A stretch of 64,000 nucleotides of DNA from Aricia agestis (GCF_905147365.1 NC_056408.1:7564001-7628000), one strand, 5' to 3'. Counted from the first letter of the stretch, positions 34,711 to 45,923 are shown. The notes: generated by a model from the sequence alone, not told the origin. Made by a program: numbers and translations.

Positions 34711-35016
34711 GGCTCTACCACGGCACAAATGGGCCGGCTCGACCAGAGAAATACCGCAGGCTCACAGAAAACCGGCGTGAACACAGCCCTGTCGCTGTGT
34801 TTTACCGAGTGAGTTAGTTAACCGGAGGCCCAATCCCCTACCTTATTCCCTTCCCTACCCTTCCCTGTTCCCTTCCTTACCCTCCCCTATTCCGTCTTAA
34901 AAGGCCGGCAACGCACCTGCAGCTCTTCTGATGTTGCGAATGTCTATGGGCGACGGAAGTTGCTTTCCATCAGGTGACCCGTTTGCTCGTTTGCCCCCTT
35001 ATTTCATAAAAAAAAC
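34711..35016 (+). mobile_element. Family B repeat
   Basis: Starts GGCTCTACCACGGC (5' end shortened), with the CCCTACC/CCCTTCC tract, GGCCGGCAACGCACCTGC, GGTGACCCGTTTGC and a poly(A) tail. Confidence 0.75.
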
Positions 35017-35539
35017 GGAAAAAAAACCTCATCTATTCGTAACGTAAAAGTAGCTGGAAGACGCAAAGATGAGATTAGATAAGTTGAATTGTTACAAATA
35101 TAGTCGCAAACTTAATGCTAAAATTGCCAAAAAAACTGACCAAAAATTTACTACAGTTGTATATTTTTACGCAACTTAATATTAAACTTATTAAAAATAA
35201 TCACAAACACCCAAATAATAATATTGTGGTCTTGTTGACGCAATTATATCTACTAATATTAATTTTCCCACGACGATCAAATTATTTTCATAAATAAAGA
35301 AGATACTACTTGTATTAAGTAAGAAGAATTCTCTCAAACGAAAGATTCCTTTGGGGATATAATTTTATGAGATAAAATGATATTTCCGTGCCAAGTTTTC
35401 CTGAAATTGTCTTTTATTTATTGATAGATACGGATGGCGAATGAAAAATCTAAAATTAGATTTTGAAAAATTAAGGGTAAAATAGCAAAAAATTGAAGTT
35501 TAAAAAAACTTAGTTTAAAACACAAAAAGTAGACTTTGT
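35017..35539. other. AT-rich spacer
   Basis: Nothing recognised; a 60-codon frame is AT-driven. Confidence 0.45.
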
Positions 35540-35684
35540 CCGCAACTCCGTTGAGCCAAAATAGACCGGAACTCACATCTTCACACCAAATTCCACCAAA
35601 ATCGGTTCAAGCGTAAAGAGTATTATAAAGCTAACGGACAGACAGACAAGCTTTCGCATTTAACCATTAGTATGGATATAAGGT
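35540..35684 (-). mobile_element. Lep1-like Helitron, internally deleted
   Basis: CGCAACTCCGTTGAGCC at one end and CGCATTTAACCATTAGTATGGA at the other. The central CGGGATAAAAAG block is missing. Confidence 0.6.
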
Positions 35685-36010
35685 AGTAATATTACACTTC
35701 AATTTTAATTGTTGAAGTAATCCCTCGAGTTTAAATAATATGTTATAGTTCGATAATCTCTCAAATTGGTTTCGTTAAACGCGGCTCGATCCCTAAATCC
35801 TGAAAATTAATACGATACTTTGCATATTGTTATCCAAACTTATGGTGGGGAAAACCACGTAAAATTATTCAAAACTGAGTTTGAAATATTATATTCCTTT
35901 TTGGTATTTCTTTGTTTGGGATGTGCGAGGTTTCGTGTGTGGGAATCAGAAAAAGAAAAATGTATGAAGAGTTTGAGACATTTCACACAATTGTTTTTGA
36001 TGACTACTTA

Positions 36011-36224
36011 CTAGATGACGCCTGCATCCCGCGACAAAATAAGTTTATCGCGCAGAAACCATGCATTTTTCGGGGATAAAAATTATCCTAAGTCCTTTCT
36101 CGGGACTCAAAATAACTCCATATCAAATTTCAGCAAAATCGGTTGAGCAGTTTGGGCGTGAGGAGGTAACAGGCAGACAGACAGACATACTTTCTAATTT
36201 ATAATATTATTATGGAAGTATGGA
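36011..36224 (-). mobile_element. Lep1-like Helitron
   Basis: CTAG at 36,011-36,014, TCC start at 36,224, flanked by A and T. The 3' hairpin has decayed (GCATCCCGCG). Confidence 0.7.
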
Positions 36225-37167
36225 TTAGCCGGTGACGTGTGGCGTTCCATCGTAGTGTATTTGTGGGGAAATGCTTCACGCATCCCCGGCGGATTGGCGA
36301 CATCCGCCGGGGTATGTGGGAGTGTTGTTTCGCCTTGTCGTGCCTTAAAAAAAGTTAATTTTAATACGATATTAAAAATCTTGTTAATTTAAAATGTTGG
36401 TCTGCGTACGGAACATTACGAGACCGCGATATCTCGATTCCGACTTCATTACGCGGTGATGTGTGAACTATCGATTAACAATCGTTCACTTTAACGCGAT
36501 TTAATTCAACGTGTTCATTTAAAATTTTACAATTTTATAGAGCGTATTCATTTTCTGCCTCAATCATAAAGAAGTTATTTAGTGTCCTTGTTCTCAGACG
36601 CATAATATTTATTTACATGAATGAGTGTTTGTAAAGTGTTATTAATTTCTTCCGAAATCTCAAGTGAGGCGAATCACACGTGTCAGAAGTAAAACCTTTG
36701 TCCAAAATCATGGGCGCGGAGTCCACACGCAACAATAATATTATAATTATATGTCGACCCTGTTTTTCATTGCCCAACATTAAAATTTCACTCTCAAAGC
36801 GCCTTAAGAAGTACCACTTAAAAAACCTTAAGAAACGCCTTACACAATTTATGGACGCGCCAACTGCAGTGAAAGACGTGCTAAGAAAGGACATTCAATG
36901 CACAAAGACGTAGAATTCAATATGTCGTTATATTCACAGGTCTCAATAGTTAGTAATTTGCCTTCACATCCCGAATACGGTATGGCGCGTTTACCATAAT
37001 CCCCAGGCCGAGATCATTGAATATTATAGTCCAGCCGTAATATGTACCTAATGGATATGGTCCAAACCAAAAGACACAAAATTCCATAAACATTTAATAT
37101 AATCTTAAATATATTATGTTCTTCTATTATTTTATAAATAATTAAGAATAGAGCATATTCTCTGCAG
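36225..37167. other. Spacer
   Basis: Two overlapping opposite frames (36,613-36,894 minus, 36,680-36,913 plus) show no domain, and neither has splice or promoter context. Not called. Confidence 0.45.
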
Positions 37168-37287
37168 GGCTTTTAAGAGTGCATTCCACCTGCAACTCTT
37201 CTGATGTTTCGAGTGTCCATGATGGGTGACGGTAGTTGCTTTCCATCAGGTGACCCGTTTTCTTGTTTGCTCCCAATTTTATAAGAA
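37168..37287 (+). mobile_element. Family B repeat, 3' part
   Basis: Retains CTTCTGATG, GGTGACGGTAGTTGC and CATCAGGTGACCCG. Confidence 0.6.
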
Positions 37288-38907
37288 ATGAAGTTTTGTG
37301 ACTCTTATCTTGGTCTCAGATCTGTTGACGCCGACCATCTTTTCTTAATTATTGTCTAGTGGCCTAAGATCCCCCCATAGAACGACCCGAGCTGAGCTGT
37401 TTAATGGATGAACAGTATTTTATATTCAACTACGTATTTCTAATGGGTTGCCTAAAAAATTTCAGTCCAGAAATTTTTTTTAAATTAACCAGCTCGGTGA
37501 AGGTCGTTCAATGGGGGTTCCTATATCATCAGTATATTTTGATATTATGGAAGACGACTGAACTAACCAAGAAAACTCATTTCAGAATTATCTTGTACAA
37601 CTAATACAGATGCTGCTTCTATTATTACAGATGTTGCCAGCACTAGCGCAATCCTTTGCATAAAATGAAAACTTGCTACGTACGCAATCAATTATTTCCA
37701 TTTTGTTGAGAATGAAAATATTTTAATAGTCACTATTATACTGTCTTAAATAATATAAATTTATATTTGTTGTGTATCTTTTTCATCTTTATATTTACAT
37801 CTTTGTATATTAAATTAATTTTATGTTTGTGTTCATGATAAAAGTCATCGTAAACGGTGGGACCGATATTGATTTAATTTTTCGTGCGAGCTCATTGGTT
37901 CATGAGAATGGTTTAAATTCACAATTAGGTTTAATCTATAATATAAAGTTTTTTTTGGAGCTAAGTTCCTTATCGCACGTTCGGCGTAAATCTGAAGGCT
38001 AGACAAAACGATATTTGACCTCGACACTTTTTTATTAATACCTGCATGTTAGGGGCAGAGGGCGTTGATAGTAAGTATTCCTGGGCATCAATAGAAAGCG
38101 TTTTTTTTTAATTTTTTTGAGTGTAATATATACAGGTTTTTTGAACATAAGAAATAACTTCGTTCGATTCGGGTGTCCCTTGACAACTCTCAAGTTTTTT
38201 CTATTAAGTGCATCATCCATTTCAAACAATTTTTATTTAAAACGTGTGTTTTATAATAATATAATATAAGTATCCATAGCTACAATCTACATAATATTAT
38301 AAGCTGAGACTCATATTTTATTAGCTTTAAGCTCTGTGTATTATGCACAAATGCATCGGATTAAGTTTCTAAGACATATGTCTTGGATAAAGGCATAGGC
38401 CGGCATAGCTAAATAGGCCAAGGTAGGCAAATGCATTATAAATGATATGCCTGGTTAATTATAGCACGTAATTATTCAAGTTGACAGTCATCTACCTCAA
38501 GACTAAAATTGCAACAATAAAGGCGAAAATTAGGAACATCAAAATAAAAAATCAAAACTATCTCTGATTACCAATAATTCATCTTACCTTAAAATTATAT
38601 TGACTATTTAACCTTTTTTTATGTGTAAGCATACACACAAATAGGTACTTACATAAAAAAGCATAGAGAAATTTAAAAAATATTTTTCAGAGGAGTTCAT
38701 TGCTCCTGTAATACACCGTAGATCGGTTTTATACAGGCCAAAGATTATTAAAATCAACCACATTATGTAAACACTGGCGCCTACGTATTGATGTAAATTA
38801 ACGTGATTAACGTCAACTGCGATAGAAACCGCAGCGTCACCGCTCGCCGGTCGATCAATGGCGCTTAATGGTGTGTATCAGAAGTATTAAAAACAAACAC
38901 AATTGCA
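37288..38907. other. Long spacer, nothing recognised
   Basis: Several 60-66-codon frames, none with a recognisable domain. The last 60 bp (CGATCAATGGCGCTTAATGG) resemble the flank of the 32.4-kb MITE. Confidence 0.45.
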
Positions 38908-39090
38908 TATACAGAGTGTAACAAAACTAAGTTATAATACTTTAGGGTGTGTATGGAGTGTCCCCTGTATAGTAGAGTTCGCTGTGTAAGTAAAATAAAG
39001 TTAGTACTCTTTCAGCGCTCCTATTTCACGGTGAACTCTATACATACACACCCTAAAGTATTATCACTTAGTTTTGTTACACCTTGTATA
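38908..39090. mobile_element. MITE with TATA target duplication, short copy
   Basis: Element 38,912-39,086, same termini as 32,449-32,705 (CAGAGTGTAACAAAACTAAG), TATA on both sides, 175 bp because the loop is shorter. Confidence 0.7.
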
Positions 39091-39230
39091 CAACTTCTGT
39101 CACCGTGTATGCTTAGGTAAGTACTAAAGCTGTAGCTCCATGCTTTTAAATTTGGATGTTCTAAATTTCTAGTTGATATTCTGAAAAAGAGAAAAAGAAT
39201 GTCTATCTTGACCGCTAGTCAAGGATTAAA

Positions 39231-39437
39231 TAAAAAAGGCGGAGTCTGTCTGTCTATACACTCTATCTCAAGAACAGCCGCAATTTTTAAGAATTATATT
39301 ATGCATTTCTGTTGCTAATATTATAAACAAAAAATCTAAAAAAAGGCATACAAAAAACACAATTTTTGTCTATTTTTTGCTATAAATGACTACAGAACAA
39401 TTCGTGCGCTATTCCGACTTGCACTTGATTGATTGAC
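39231..39437 (-). mobile_element. Family C repeat, decayed
   Basis: GTCTGTCTGTC, GTTGCTAATATTATAA and TGGCACTTGATT-like pieces in the family order on the minus strand. The TACGGAACCC ends have eroded. Confidence 0.4.
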
Positions 39438-40150
39438 AGATTTTCATTTTAATCTTGTTAAGTCAAGCTTTGTTTGTTAGCTAACTATAATAATTAATAC
39501 AGGTAAATTCTATAATATCGAATAAAAATAAATGTTGTGTCTCTTTATATTTTCAGCAAAAATTCTTTTCATTTTGTATTTTAACAGGAAACACTATTTC
39601 TATTTTATTTATCACTATCCTGTTATTCAATCCCAATGTTTTCATTCAATAGTTCGAAAAATCGATGTTTGTGAGTACTTGAAAACCCCTAACTGCAAAC
39701 ATAGTATCTAATGACTTTGCTTCGTTATTTATTTTAGTTTCATCGGAACTGGCACGAAAGTCATCACTACGAAAAGCTCGTGTTTATTCTGATATTAGAT
39801 GGGCTATGTGGTTTAGTTTTCGAGTTATTGCATGCTATCGTATAGTAAATCTGTTTAAGCATTGGAAATTCAAGGAAATATAGTTTAGCGATATGCTTCA
39901 TGCTTGGCAGCCGAAAAGGAAGATCTTACGACCAAGCGAGATAGCATGCTCATTGCTTGGTCAAGCCGAAGCCCTGACGTCATTTTAGACGTTGTATAAT
40001 ATTATCTTGCCGTTCTTCGAAACTTCGATAGCGCGATGCAAGATTGTGAGGCTGATTGTGGGTACCGCCATAATAGTAAAGTAACAAGACGCGCAAAATT
40101 GCTTAGGTTATGTTATGTTGCTGTTAGGATTGTTTAATTTCATGTTTAAA
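39438..40150. other. Spacer
   Basis: No supported gene; nothing shared. Confidence 0.4.
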
Positions 40151-40322
40151 GTCGGCACTACATATAGGCGAACGCGTTGGCCGACGCGTTGGCCGGCGCG
40201 CTGGCCCAATGTGCAGAACAGGCGAAATACCTACCGCCAACGCGCGAACGCCCGTTCTACACATTGGGCCAGCGCGCCGGCCAACGCGTCGGCCAACGCG
40301 TTCGCCTATATGTAGTGCCGAC
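40151..40322. repeat. GC-rich hairpin, 69-bp arms
   Basis: 40,151-40,219 and 40,254-40,322 are reverse complements with one mismatch, separated by 34 nt. Each arm holds three 12-bp units of the type CGCGTTGGCC(G/C)(A/G). The arms are far more GC-rich than their surroundings. A weaker mirror (GGATTGTT) lies just outside. Four overlapping open frames here are by-products. It could be a MITE or a source of a long hairpin RNA; no target duplication was found. Confidence 0.75.
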
Positions 40323-40933
40323 ATTACATAACAATCCAATTAAACATAGTTTCAGCATCTATTTCCTGATACTAGTAAAAATTCTCAAATACTCAGATGT
40401 TTTTTTGAATAAAACCTATGTTTCAAAGCGACATGTTCCCATTCAGGCGCTTTGTTGTACGTCAATAAAATATACATACCGCGAACAGAAGCAAACAAAT
40501 AAATCATGGCGGTGAGGCAGTGTTTTAGAATTCCCGCACAACAATTTCCAGCGAGAAGTAATTCATTACGTCCAAAGAAATTCTTATAAGCGTGATTTAT
40601 ACACCTTAATATGGACGTTAAAGAAAATGTATTAATAAGGTTTTAAAATGCAAAACTTGCATCATTTACACCTCTGGATTATTCAAATGTATTCATGAAC
40701 CACGAGTGGGTAATCGTCTGGGTACTGCTTGAATAAACAGGAACCTCAACACAAATCATTAGCTCTTGAGATTCTAAATGCTTGGGAATATAATGACTAG
40801 GTTTTGCGGAGCTAAGATTTACAATTAATCATTCGATCGTGGATTCTTGGAAATCTAATGTTATTCTATTGTGTCTCGCTCGCCGGTGAGCTTATGGGGT
40901 TTGATGGGTTAATATACTATCATCCTTGATACT
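40323..40933. other. Spacer
   Basis: Nothing recognised. Confidence 0.4.
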
Positions 40934-41272
40934 TCCATACCAATATTAGAATAAATACGAAAGTGTGTATGTCTGTCTGTTACCTCTTCAGGCCGAAACT
41001 GCTGAACTGATTGTGCTAAGATTTGGTATGAACATACTTTGAGTTCCGGGTGTTGTGTAGTTAAATAGCATTTTGTATTGTAGTGCTTTATTTGTAAAGA
41101 ATAATTATGAAGTGAAGTAATTAAGCTCGGTACTATGGCAACGACCAAAGCTGGCGTAGATAAAGCAAAGTACGGTATACGTCACCGGGAAAGGATGCTT
41201 TTTATCCCGGAAAAATGTACGGTTTGCGCGCGATACACGAATTTTGGCGCAATGGAGTTGCGGGCGTCTTAA
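40934..41272 (+). mobile_element. Lep1-like Helitron with inserted TG...CA segment
   Basis: Starts TCCATACCAATATTAG and ends near GGAGTTGCGGGCGTC, with the CTAG replaced by CTTAA. Interrupted at the conserved CCCGGG by a 134-bp insert. Confidence 0.7.
41051..41184. mobile_element. Candidate solo LTR (134 bp)
   Basis: The insert begins TG and ends CA, and CCGGG is present immediately on both sides (41,046-41,050 and 41,185-41,189). The uninterrupted family sequence shows CCGGG once. A TG...CA segment with a 5-bp duplication is what a solo LTR leaves. It is short for an LTR, so a TRIM-like element is possible. No polymerase or gag is present. Confidence 0.45.
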
Positions 41273-41285
41273 TTAAGCATAGTCA

Positions 41286-41430
41286 TTTTTTTTATGAAAT
41301 AAGGGGGCAAACGAGCAAACGGGTCACCTGATAGAAAGCCCCATGGACACTCGCAGCATCAGAAGAGCTGCAAGTGCGTTGCCGGCCTTTTAAGAGGGAA
41401 TAGGGTAGGGAAGGGAAGGGAAGGGAATAG
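41286..41430 (-). mobile_element. Family B repeat, 3' part
   Basis: Poly-T, GGGGGCAAACGAGC, GGTCACCTGAT, and then the GGGAAGGG purine tract, where it stops. Confidence 0.65.
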
Positions 41431-41935
41431 AAAATCATGATCTAGGGTGGGAAATTAAGATACTTCCTAGTCCTCCTATTTTTTTCTGGTTAATTTCAAT
41501 GAGGGTCCCATGTCTTTAGCATGTCTTTCGGGCTCCCTGAGATCATATAGGGTTTTTGTAGTTGGATACCGCTGTCGATCCTGGTGATACAGGAAGCAGC
41601 GATGAGACTGTGGAAGGGGCCAAAGTCCTATTGAAAAAAGTACTACATAGGTATTATCAGAGAAAATTAATAGCAAGTTTATGGCGGAACTCCGTTATTT
41701 GGCCGGACTATGTCAAATCCAGCTAACTGCGACATAACCCTTTTGCCTGCCAATTCAATGAATTAAGAACTACTTAACTTAATGCTGTTCATAACATTTT
41801 GTGATTTACGGGACATCTAATTATAATTATTGCAAGTTTGTGATTTTAGGATTTGGTCGCAATTCTCGTCTCTCGAAAAGGTCTCGAATTTTTTATGCTA
41901 GGTATAATCTTATATATTATGCAATTCTCGTGTCA
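41431..41935. other. Spacer
   Basis: A 66-codon minus frame (41,476-41,676) is unsupported. Confidence 0.4.
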
Positions 41936-42260
41936 CAATGTTAGGCTGCGTACTCCTCCGAAACGGCTTTACTGATTTTAATCAAATTTAATATGCATAT
42001 TCAGTGGGCCTGAGAATCGGCTACTAGATACTTTTTATATTGATAAGTGCATTTGTTGATTATATAATACTTATTTTCCTGTTCTGAGATATAATAGTAA
42101 ATTATTACAACTCGAGACTGACGGCGACCATTGTTTGTGCGACGGGACGGGACGGGACGTTGCCATGGTAACATACTTATTTAGTCACTTTAATAAAATA
42201 ATATTATGCTCCAAATACTTTATATTATTAAGGCAAAACAACGTTTGCCGGGACAGCTAG
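41936..42260 (+). mobile_element. Helitron-like element (family 2), best copy
   Basis: Starts TCTCGTGTCACAATG and ends GGCAAAACAACGTTTGCC (6-bp stem), GGGACAG, CTAG, followed by T. The hairpin sits about 7 nt before CTAG as in Helitrons. It contains a small (GGGAC)n run. Non-coding. Confidence 0.65.
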
Positions 42261-42418
42261 TATTATGTATATTCTTTATTTTCTGTCAAATTCTAACTAA
42301 GTACATATTATTTTTCAACACAATACTCGTAATATAAAATATCAAAATTTGTATAATGATATTACCGTATCTGATATTATCTGACTACCTTCATGGTTTT
42401 GACCATAATAATATTTAT

Positions 42419-42564
42419 ACAATGTGTCCCGACACCAGTGTCCGAGCCTTCATTGTTATGATGTATGGCATATTATTCGACAAATTGGCTTTAAATTTTT
42501 TTTCCTAACGGTTGCAAATTTTTTTCAAGTATAAGTTTCACACTAGTGTCGGGGCACATTGTGT
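42419..42564. mobile_element. Small inverted-repeat MITE
   Basis: ACAATGTGTCCCGACAC at the left and GTGTCGGGGCACATTGTGT at the right. TA on each side may be the target duplication, which would fit Tc1/mariner. Confidence 0.55.
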
Positions 42565-42951
42565 ATTTTTAGTAAAATTTACTTTAAAAGCTTGACTTTG
42601 AAAAACAAGTTTGGCTGTCTGACATACCATAATAATCATTAATTATAATAATATGGTAACTCTAAAAATAACTAGTGTCAAAATAACATGCTTTCAAGCA
42701 ATTTTCATATATGAACTATAATTTGGAGACAAAGTGTTCAATTTCTGAAAATAATTATTTTTCCATTAGTTGAATGTATGGAAAAATACTTGTTTTTTAT
42801 GTTATTTAGATTTTAACAAATTTTAATTAATATGTTATCTTATATGTACTCGTATATTCTAAATTGTGTCGTAATTTTGCGGATACAAAGATCTACTAAT
42901 ATTTAATAGGCATACTTTCCTAATGCTCTCTTTGGAATACAGAAGTACGTA
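42565..42951. other. AT-rich spacer
   Basis: Nothing recognised. Confidence 0.4.
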
Positions 42952-43137
42952 TCCATCCTAATATTATAAATGCGAAAGTGTGTCTGTCTGTCTGTTATCT
43001 CTTCACGCCTAAACCGCTGAACCGATTGTGCTGAAATTTGGCATGGGTATACTTTGAGTCCCGGGAAAGGACATAGGATACTTTTTATCCCGGAAATAAA
43101 CAAATTTTGGCGCAATAGAGTTGCGGGCATCATCTAG
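42952..43137 (+). mobile_element. Lep1-like Helitron
   Basis: TCCATCCTAATATTATAAA to GCGCAATAGAGTTGCG and CTAG at 43,134-43,137. A short deletion removes the GTACGGTTCC part. Confidence 0.8.
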
Positions 43138-43623
43138 ATTCTAGTAGTTTATAAAACTGTTAAAGTTAGTTAATAAAATGCGGGCTGTTTCTCTCTGAGT
43201 GCACACACAAATACGTTTTCATTAAAGCGCTAACTTGCAGTGTTCATCAAAACTGTACCTATAAAAAGCTTAAGTAAGAAGTTATGTTTACGGCTAATAC
43301 GTAATATATTCGTCTGTTCTTTTATTATTTTCATAAATAGAACATGTACCCAACTTTGTCACAGTTACTGCCGCACTCGAAAAGGAATATTAATTACATG
43401 TAACTGTAATTAAATTAAAGTTTTGACGTAGCCCCTACCAATAATAAAAACTACCCCATAAAATACCAACTGTCAATCTCTTCATTATGTTCAACTTAAA
43501 TTTTATACATATTTTCAAAGAATAACCGAAAAATAAAACCGCAAAGTCATAAAAACTCACACAAAGGACAAAAACATCTTTTACGTGTACTTCAGTTGCA
43601 TTATCTTTTACATCTACCCACAG
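43138..43623. other. Spacer; possible intron end
   Basis: The last 30 bp are pyrimidine-rich and end in CCCACAG, a good splice-acceptor context for the candidate exon that follows. Confidence 0.4.
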
Positions 43624-43791
43624 GAGTTGATGCATTTAGTGCGCTTGAGTGAGGAGACTCAACTTTATGAATTACGCGGTAACATCTTTGTCAAGTTAAA
43701 TGAGATCGTCACGGATTTATATTCCATTAAGGGGTTTATGCGGTCCACTAAGACAAAAGGAACAGCAGTACATATTAAATTGTTGTCATAA
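43624..43791 (+). CDS. Candidate 3'-terminal exon of an unidentified host gene
   Basis: An acceptor-like tract (TTATCTTTTACATCTACCCACAG) ends at 43,623 and is followed in phase 0 by 55 codons to a TAA: ELMHLVRLSEETQLYELRG..., then an isoleucine/valine-rich helix-like stretch (FVKLNEIVTDLYSI) and a basic C-terminus. Amino-acid composition is balanced, and codons such as GTC, ATC and CGC stand out from the AT-rich surroundings. I do not recognise the protein. No matching upstream exon was found in the window. A reading in another frame (43,700-44,041) is hydrophobic and not convincing. It may equally be a relic of a mobile element or chance. Confidence 0.3.
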   Translation, partial: ELMHLVRLSEETQLYELRGNIFVKLNEIVTDLYSIKGFMRSTKTKGTAVHIKLLS

Positions 43792-44304
43792 AATCTTTGC
43801 GCATTGCGATTATTATTATATTCAAAGGATTAAATTTGCTGTTAATTTTAACGTGATATTGACTAAATGCATTGTTAACGATTTACTTTTAGTATTTTTG
43901 ACTGTCTTAAGTTGTATTGTTTTTATTTACAAATTACTACAAAGATTTATAAAATTTTTTGTTTTAGAATCCTTGAAGATTTTTTTCAAACTTTGCTTAA
44001 ATCAAAGCTCTGTGACAGGCTTTATAAAGCCAGTGGCTTAAAAACATTTAGAGTAGCCAGGTAGCCGATATTGGTAGTTGAATTTACATGAATCCATAAA
44101 AATAAAAATCAATGCTGGTCTTTCACGGTCTGTATATTGCGTTTCGGCTTTAAAATTGCATTCATAAATGTTATATGCGATTCTGTATGCATTATTTGCT
44201 ATGAATTTGGTAGAATTGTTAATAATTGAATATAGCTTAACTAGGATATCGTTTATACGATAAAGTTGTTTTATTTGTTATATCAAAGTACATTTTTAGT
44301 ATTT
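43792..44304. other. AT-rich spacer
   Basis: No supported feature apart from the frame mentioned with the preceding exon. Confidence 0.4.
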
Positions 44305-44945
44305 TTTTAACAGACTTCAAAAAAAGGAGATTATGAATTCGACCTGTAGACCGGTTGTATGTAATATTTCCAGAATTGCCCAGTTTTCGTATATGTTAGT
44401 CTATATCAGCATCTGAACAAAATATGTGCTAAATTTTAAAAGTGTATATAATGTATGTTTTTATGTTTGCGTTTGCATATCTCCGGAACTCAAAGTCCTA
44501 TTTAAATGATTATTTTTTGTTATCATCATCATCATAATCATAATCATCATTTATTTGCAAAGAATGTTGTTTACAAAGATCTTATAGTTATATACAGTAT
44601 CAAACACTCTGCTTTTGAAGCATGCAAAAATTATTATAAATATTTAGTTAATACAGGGATTTAACATTATCATTTTTCTATATTAGCCTTATTAGAAGAT
44701 AGCTACACATTCATTAATAACAATAGAAAAAAGTTCCCTAGACTATCCAGAGAGAAAAAAAAACTACATTTAATCGTCTGTCAGTGTCAAACAATAAAAA
44801 AACTAATTGTCAAATATAGTTAACTGTTGTAGTAGGTATTGTTGAACTTAGGGAATACTGCAAGTTTTATCAAAATCGGTTCATTAGTTTTTGAGATAGG
44901 AAATATTAATTCTTAATTACGTGCAATTTTGAAGTCGGTTTTATC
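44305..44945. mobile_element. 'GAAGTCGGTT' repeat with internal insertion
   Basis: Left edge AACAGACTTCAAAAAAAGG and right edge TTTTGAAGTCGGTTTTA mirror each other loosely. ATCAAAATCGGTTCATTAG lies near the right end. The middle from about 44,521 starts with (ATC)n/(ATAATC)n repeats and reads like the tail of a separate minus-strand LINE insertion. Confidence 0.4.
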
Positions 44946-45005
44946 TTTTTAAAATACTTACTATAAGTATGATGTTTTATTACTTCGCTCAAACCAATCG
45001 TATGT

Positions 45006-45030
45006 CACGGACGTAAAAAAAATACGGACG
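45006..45030. repeat. Left terminal inverted repeat of P-like element
   Basis: 25 bp, exact complement of 50,328-50,352. The repeat ACGGACG ... ACGGACG spaced by an A-rich run is a plausible transposase-binding site. Confidence 0.8.
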
Positions 45031-45193
45031 GATCGCCATTAAGAAATGAGTGAAGCACCCTTAATAAGCCAAGGCGATCATACGTACACATCTTACACAC
45101 ACACTCGCACTGTAATAAGCTGATCGTACCGCCATTACGCAATTAGACTGCATCGCGGTGACACGTCTTTGTCATTCATAAATAAAAATAAAT

Positions 45194-45270
45194 ATGCCAT
45201 CTTGTGTTGTAAAATGGTGCAAAAACAATATAACCTTACACAAAAAACATCAAGGAATAACCTTTCATAG
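45194..45270 (+). CDS. First coding exon of a THAP-domain protein
   Basis: ATG at 45,194 opens 25 codons plus two bases, ending at a consensus donor (AG then GTAAGA). The peptide begins MPSCVVKWC and ends GITFH, matching the N-terminus of THAP zinc fingers: the first two cysteines (C4, C9) of the C2CH site and the G-I-T-F-H signature before the usual F-P. Position just inside a transposon end suggests the transposase N-terminus, which would bind the element's DNA. No second exon carrying the remaining Cys and His, the AVPTIF box or a catalytic domain could be found up to 50,352. The nearest acceptor-like AG (about 45,333) leads to a short non-THAP frame. Likely a remnant, though a spliced host use cannot be excluded. 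Confidence 0.65.
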
Positions 45271-45490
45271 GTAAGATAACATATTTTTAAAGTATTTTGA
45301 TAAAATAATGTAAATATTAATTCAACTTCAACAGGTCAGTAATGTCCATAACAAAGTGGGGAAATTTTCCCCAAACCGGGAAAAATTTTAAATTATTTTT
45401 AAATAATTAAATAATTAATTTTATTGTCTTTTATTAGTATCATGTAAGTATTTAGCATACTATTGACCAGTAATTAGGCAGGAATACAAT

Positions 45491-45923
45491 AATAGGGGTG
45501 TAGACAGTAAACGAAATCTAAAACAAATTATTGTTTTTTTGAGAGTTTGTATTATATAATTACCGAAAATGGACATATTTTACTTAACAACTTTATAATA
45601 TTTTTTATATTTAATCTGTATTATCATGTGATCGCAAACAACCATGACAGGATGTGACGTCACGATCTCTAAAACATTGTGTATGACAGTGACATTTCGA
45701 TGTCAAACCCATACAAAGATTTTTGTTGTTTGGAGTACCGTGACGTCATAGAGACGCCATCATGACCTTTAGCGCTTTAGCTAAATTTTAAAACGAAATT
45801 TAAAAAGTGGTTTTTTTTATTGAAATAAGAGTGTATTTATTTTTTATACATATTTTGAAGTGTAACAAAATATGTACATCTGTAAAATAAATATATTTCC
45901 TAAAAATAGTCTACACCCCTATT
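45491..45923. mobile_element. MITE nested in the P-like element
   Basis: AATAGGGGTGTAGAC (45,491-45,505) and its exact complement (45,909-45,923) bracket 433 bp. AAT follows on both outer sides. Its right three-quarters lie inside the region duplicated around the LINE. Confidence 0.5.

Noticed and set aside
36613..36913. Opposed frames of 93 and 77 codons
   Set aside because: No domain, no splice or promoter signals, composition as expected by chance.
40115..40515. Protein genes of 66-112 codons over the GC-rich palindrome
   Set aside because: The frames exist on both strands only because the palindrome lacks stops. Repetitive RWP-like peptides mirror the 12-bp DNA units.
43700..44041. 113-codon membrane-like protein downstream of the candidate exon
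   Set aside because: Different frame from the exon, AT-driven hydrophobic residues, no splice site joining them.
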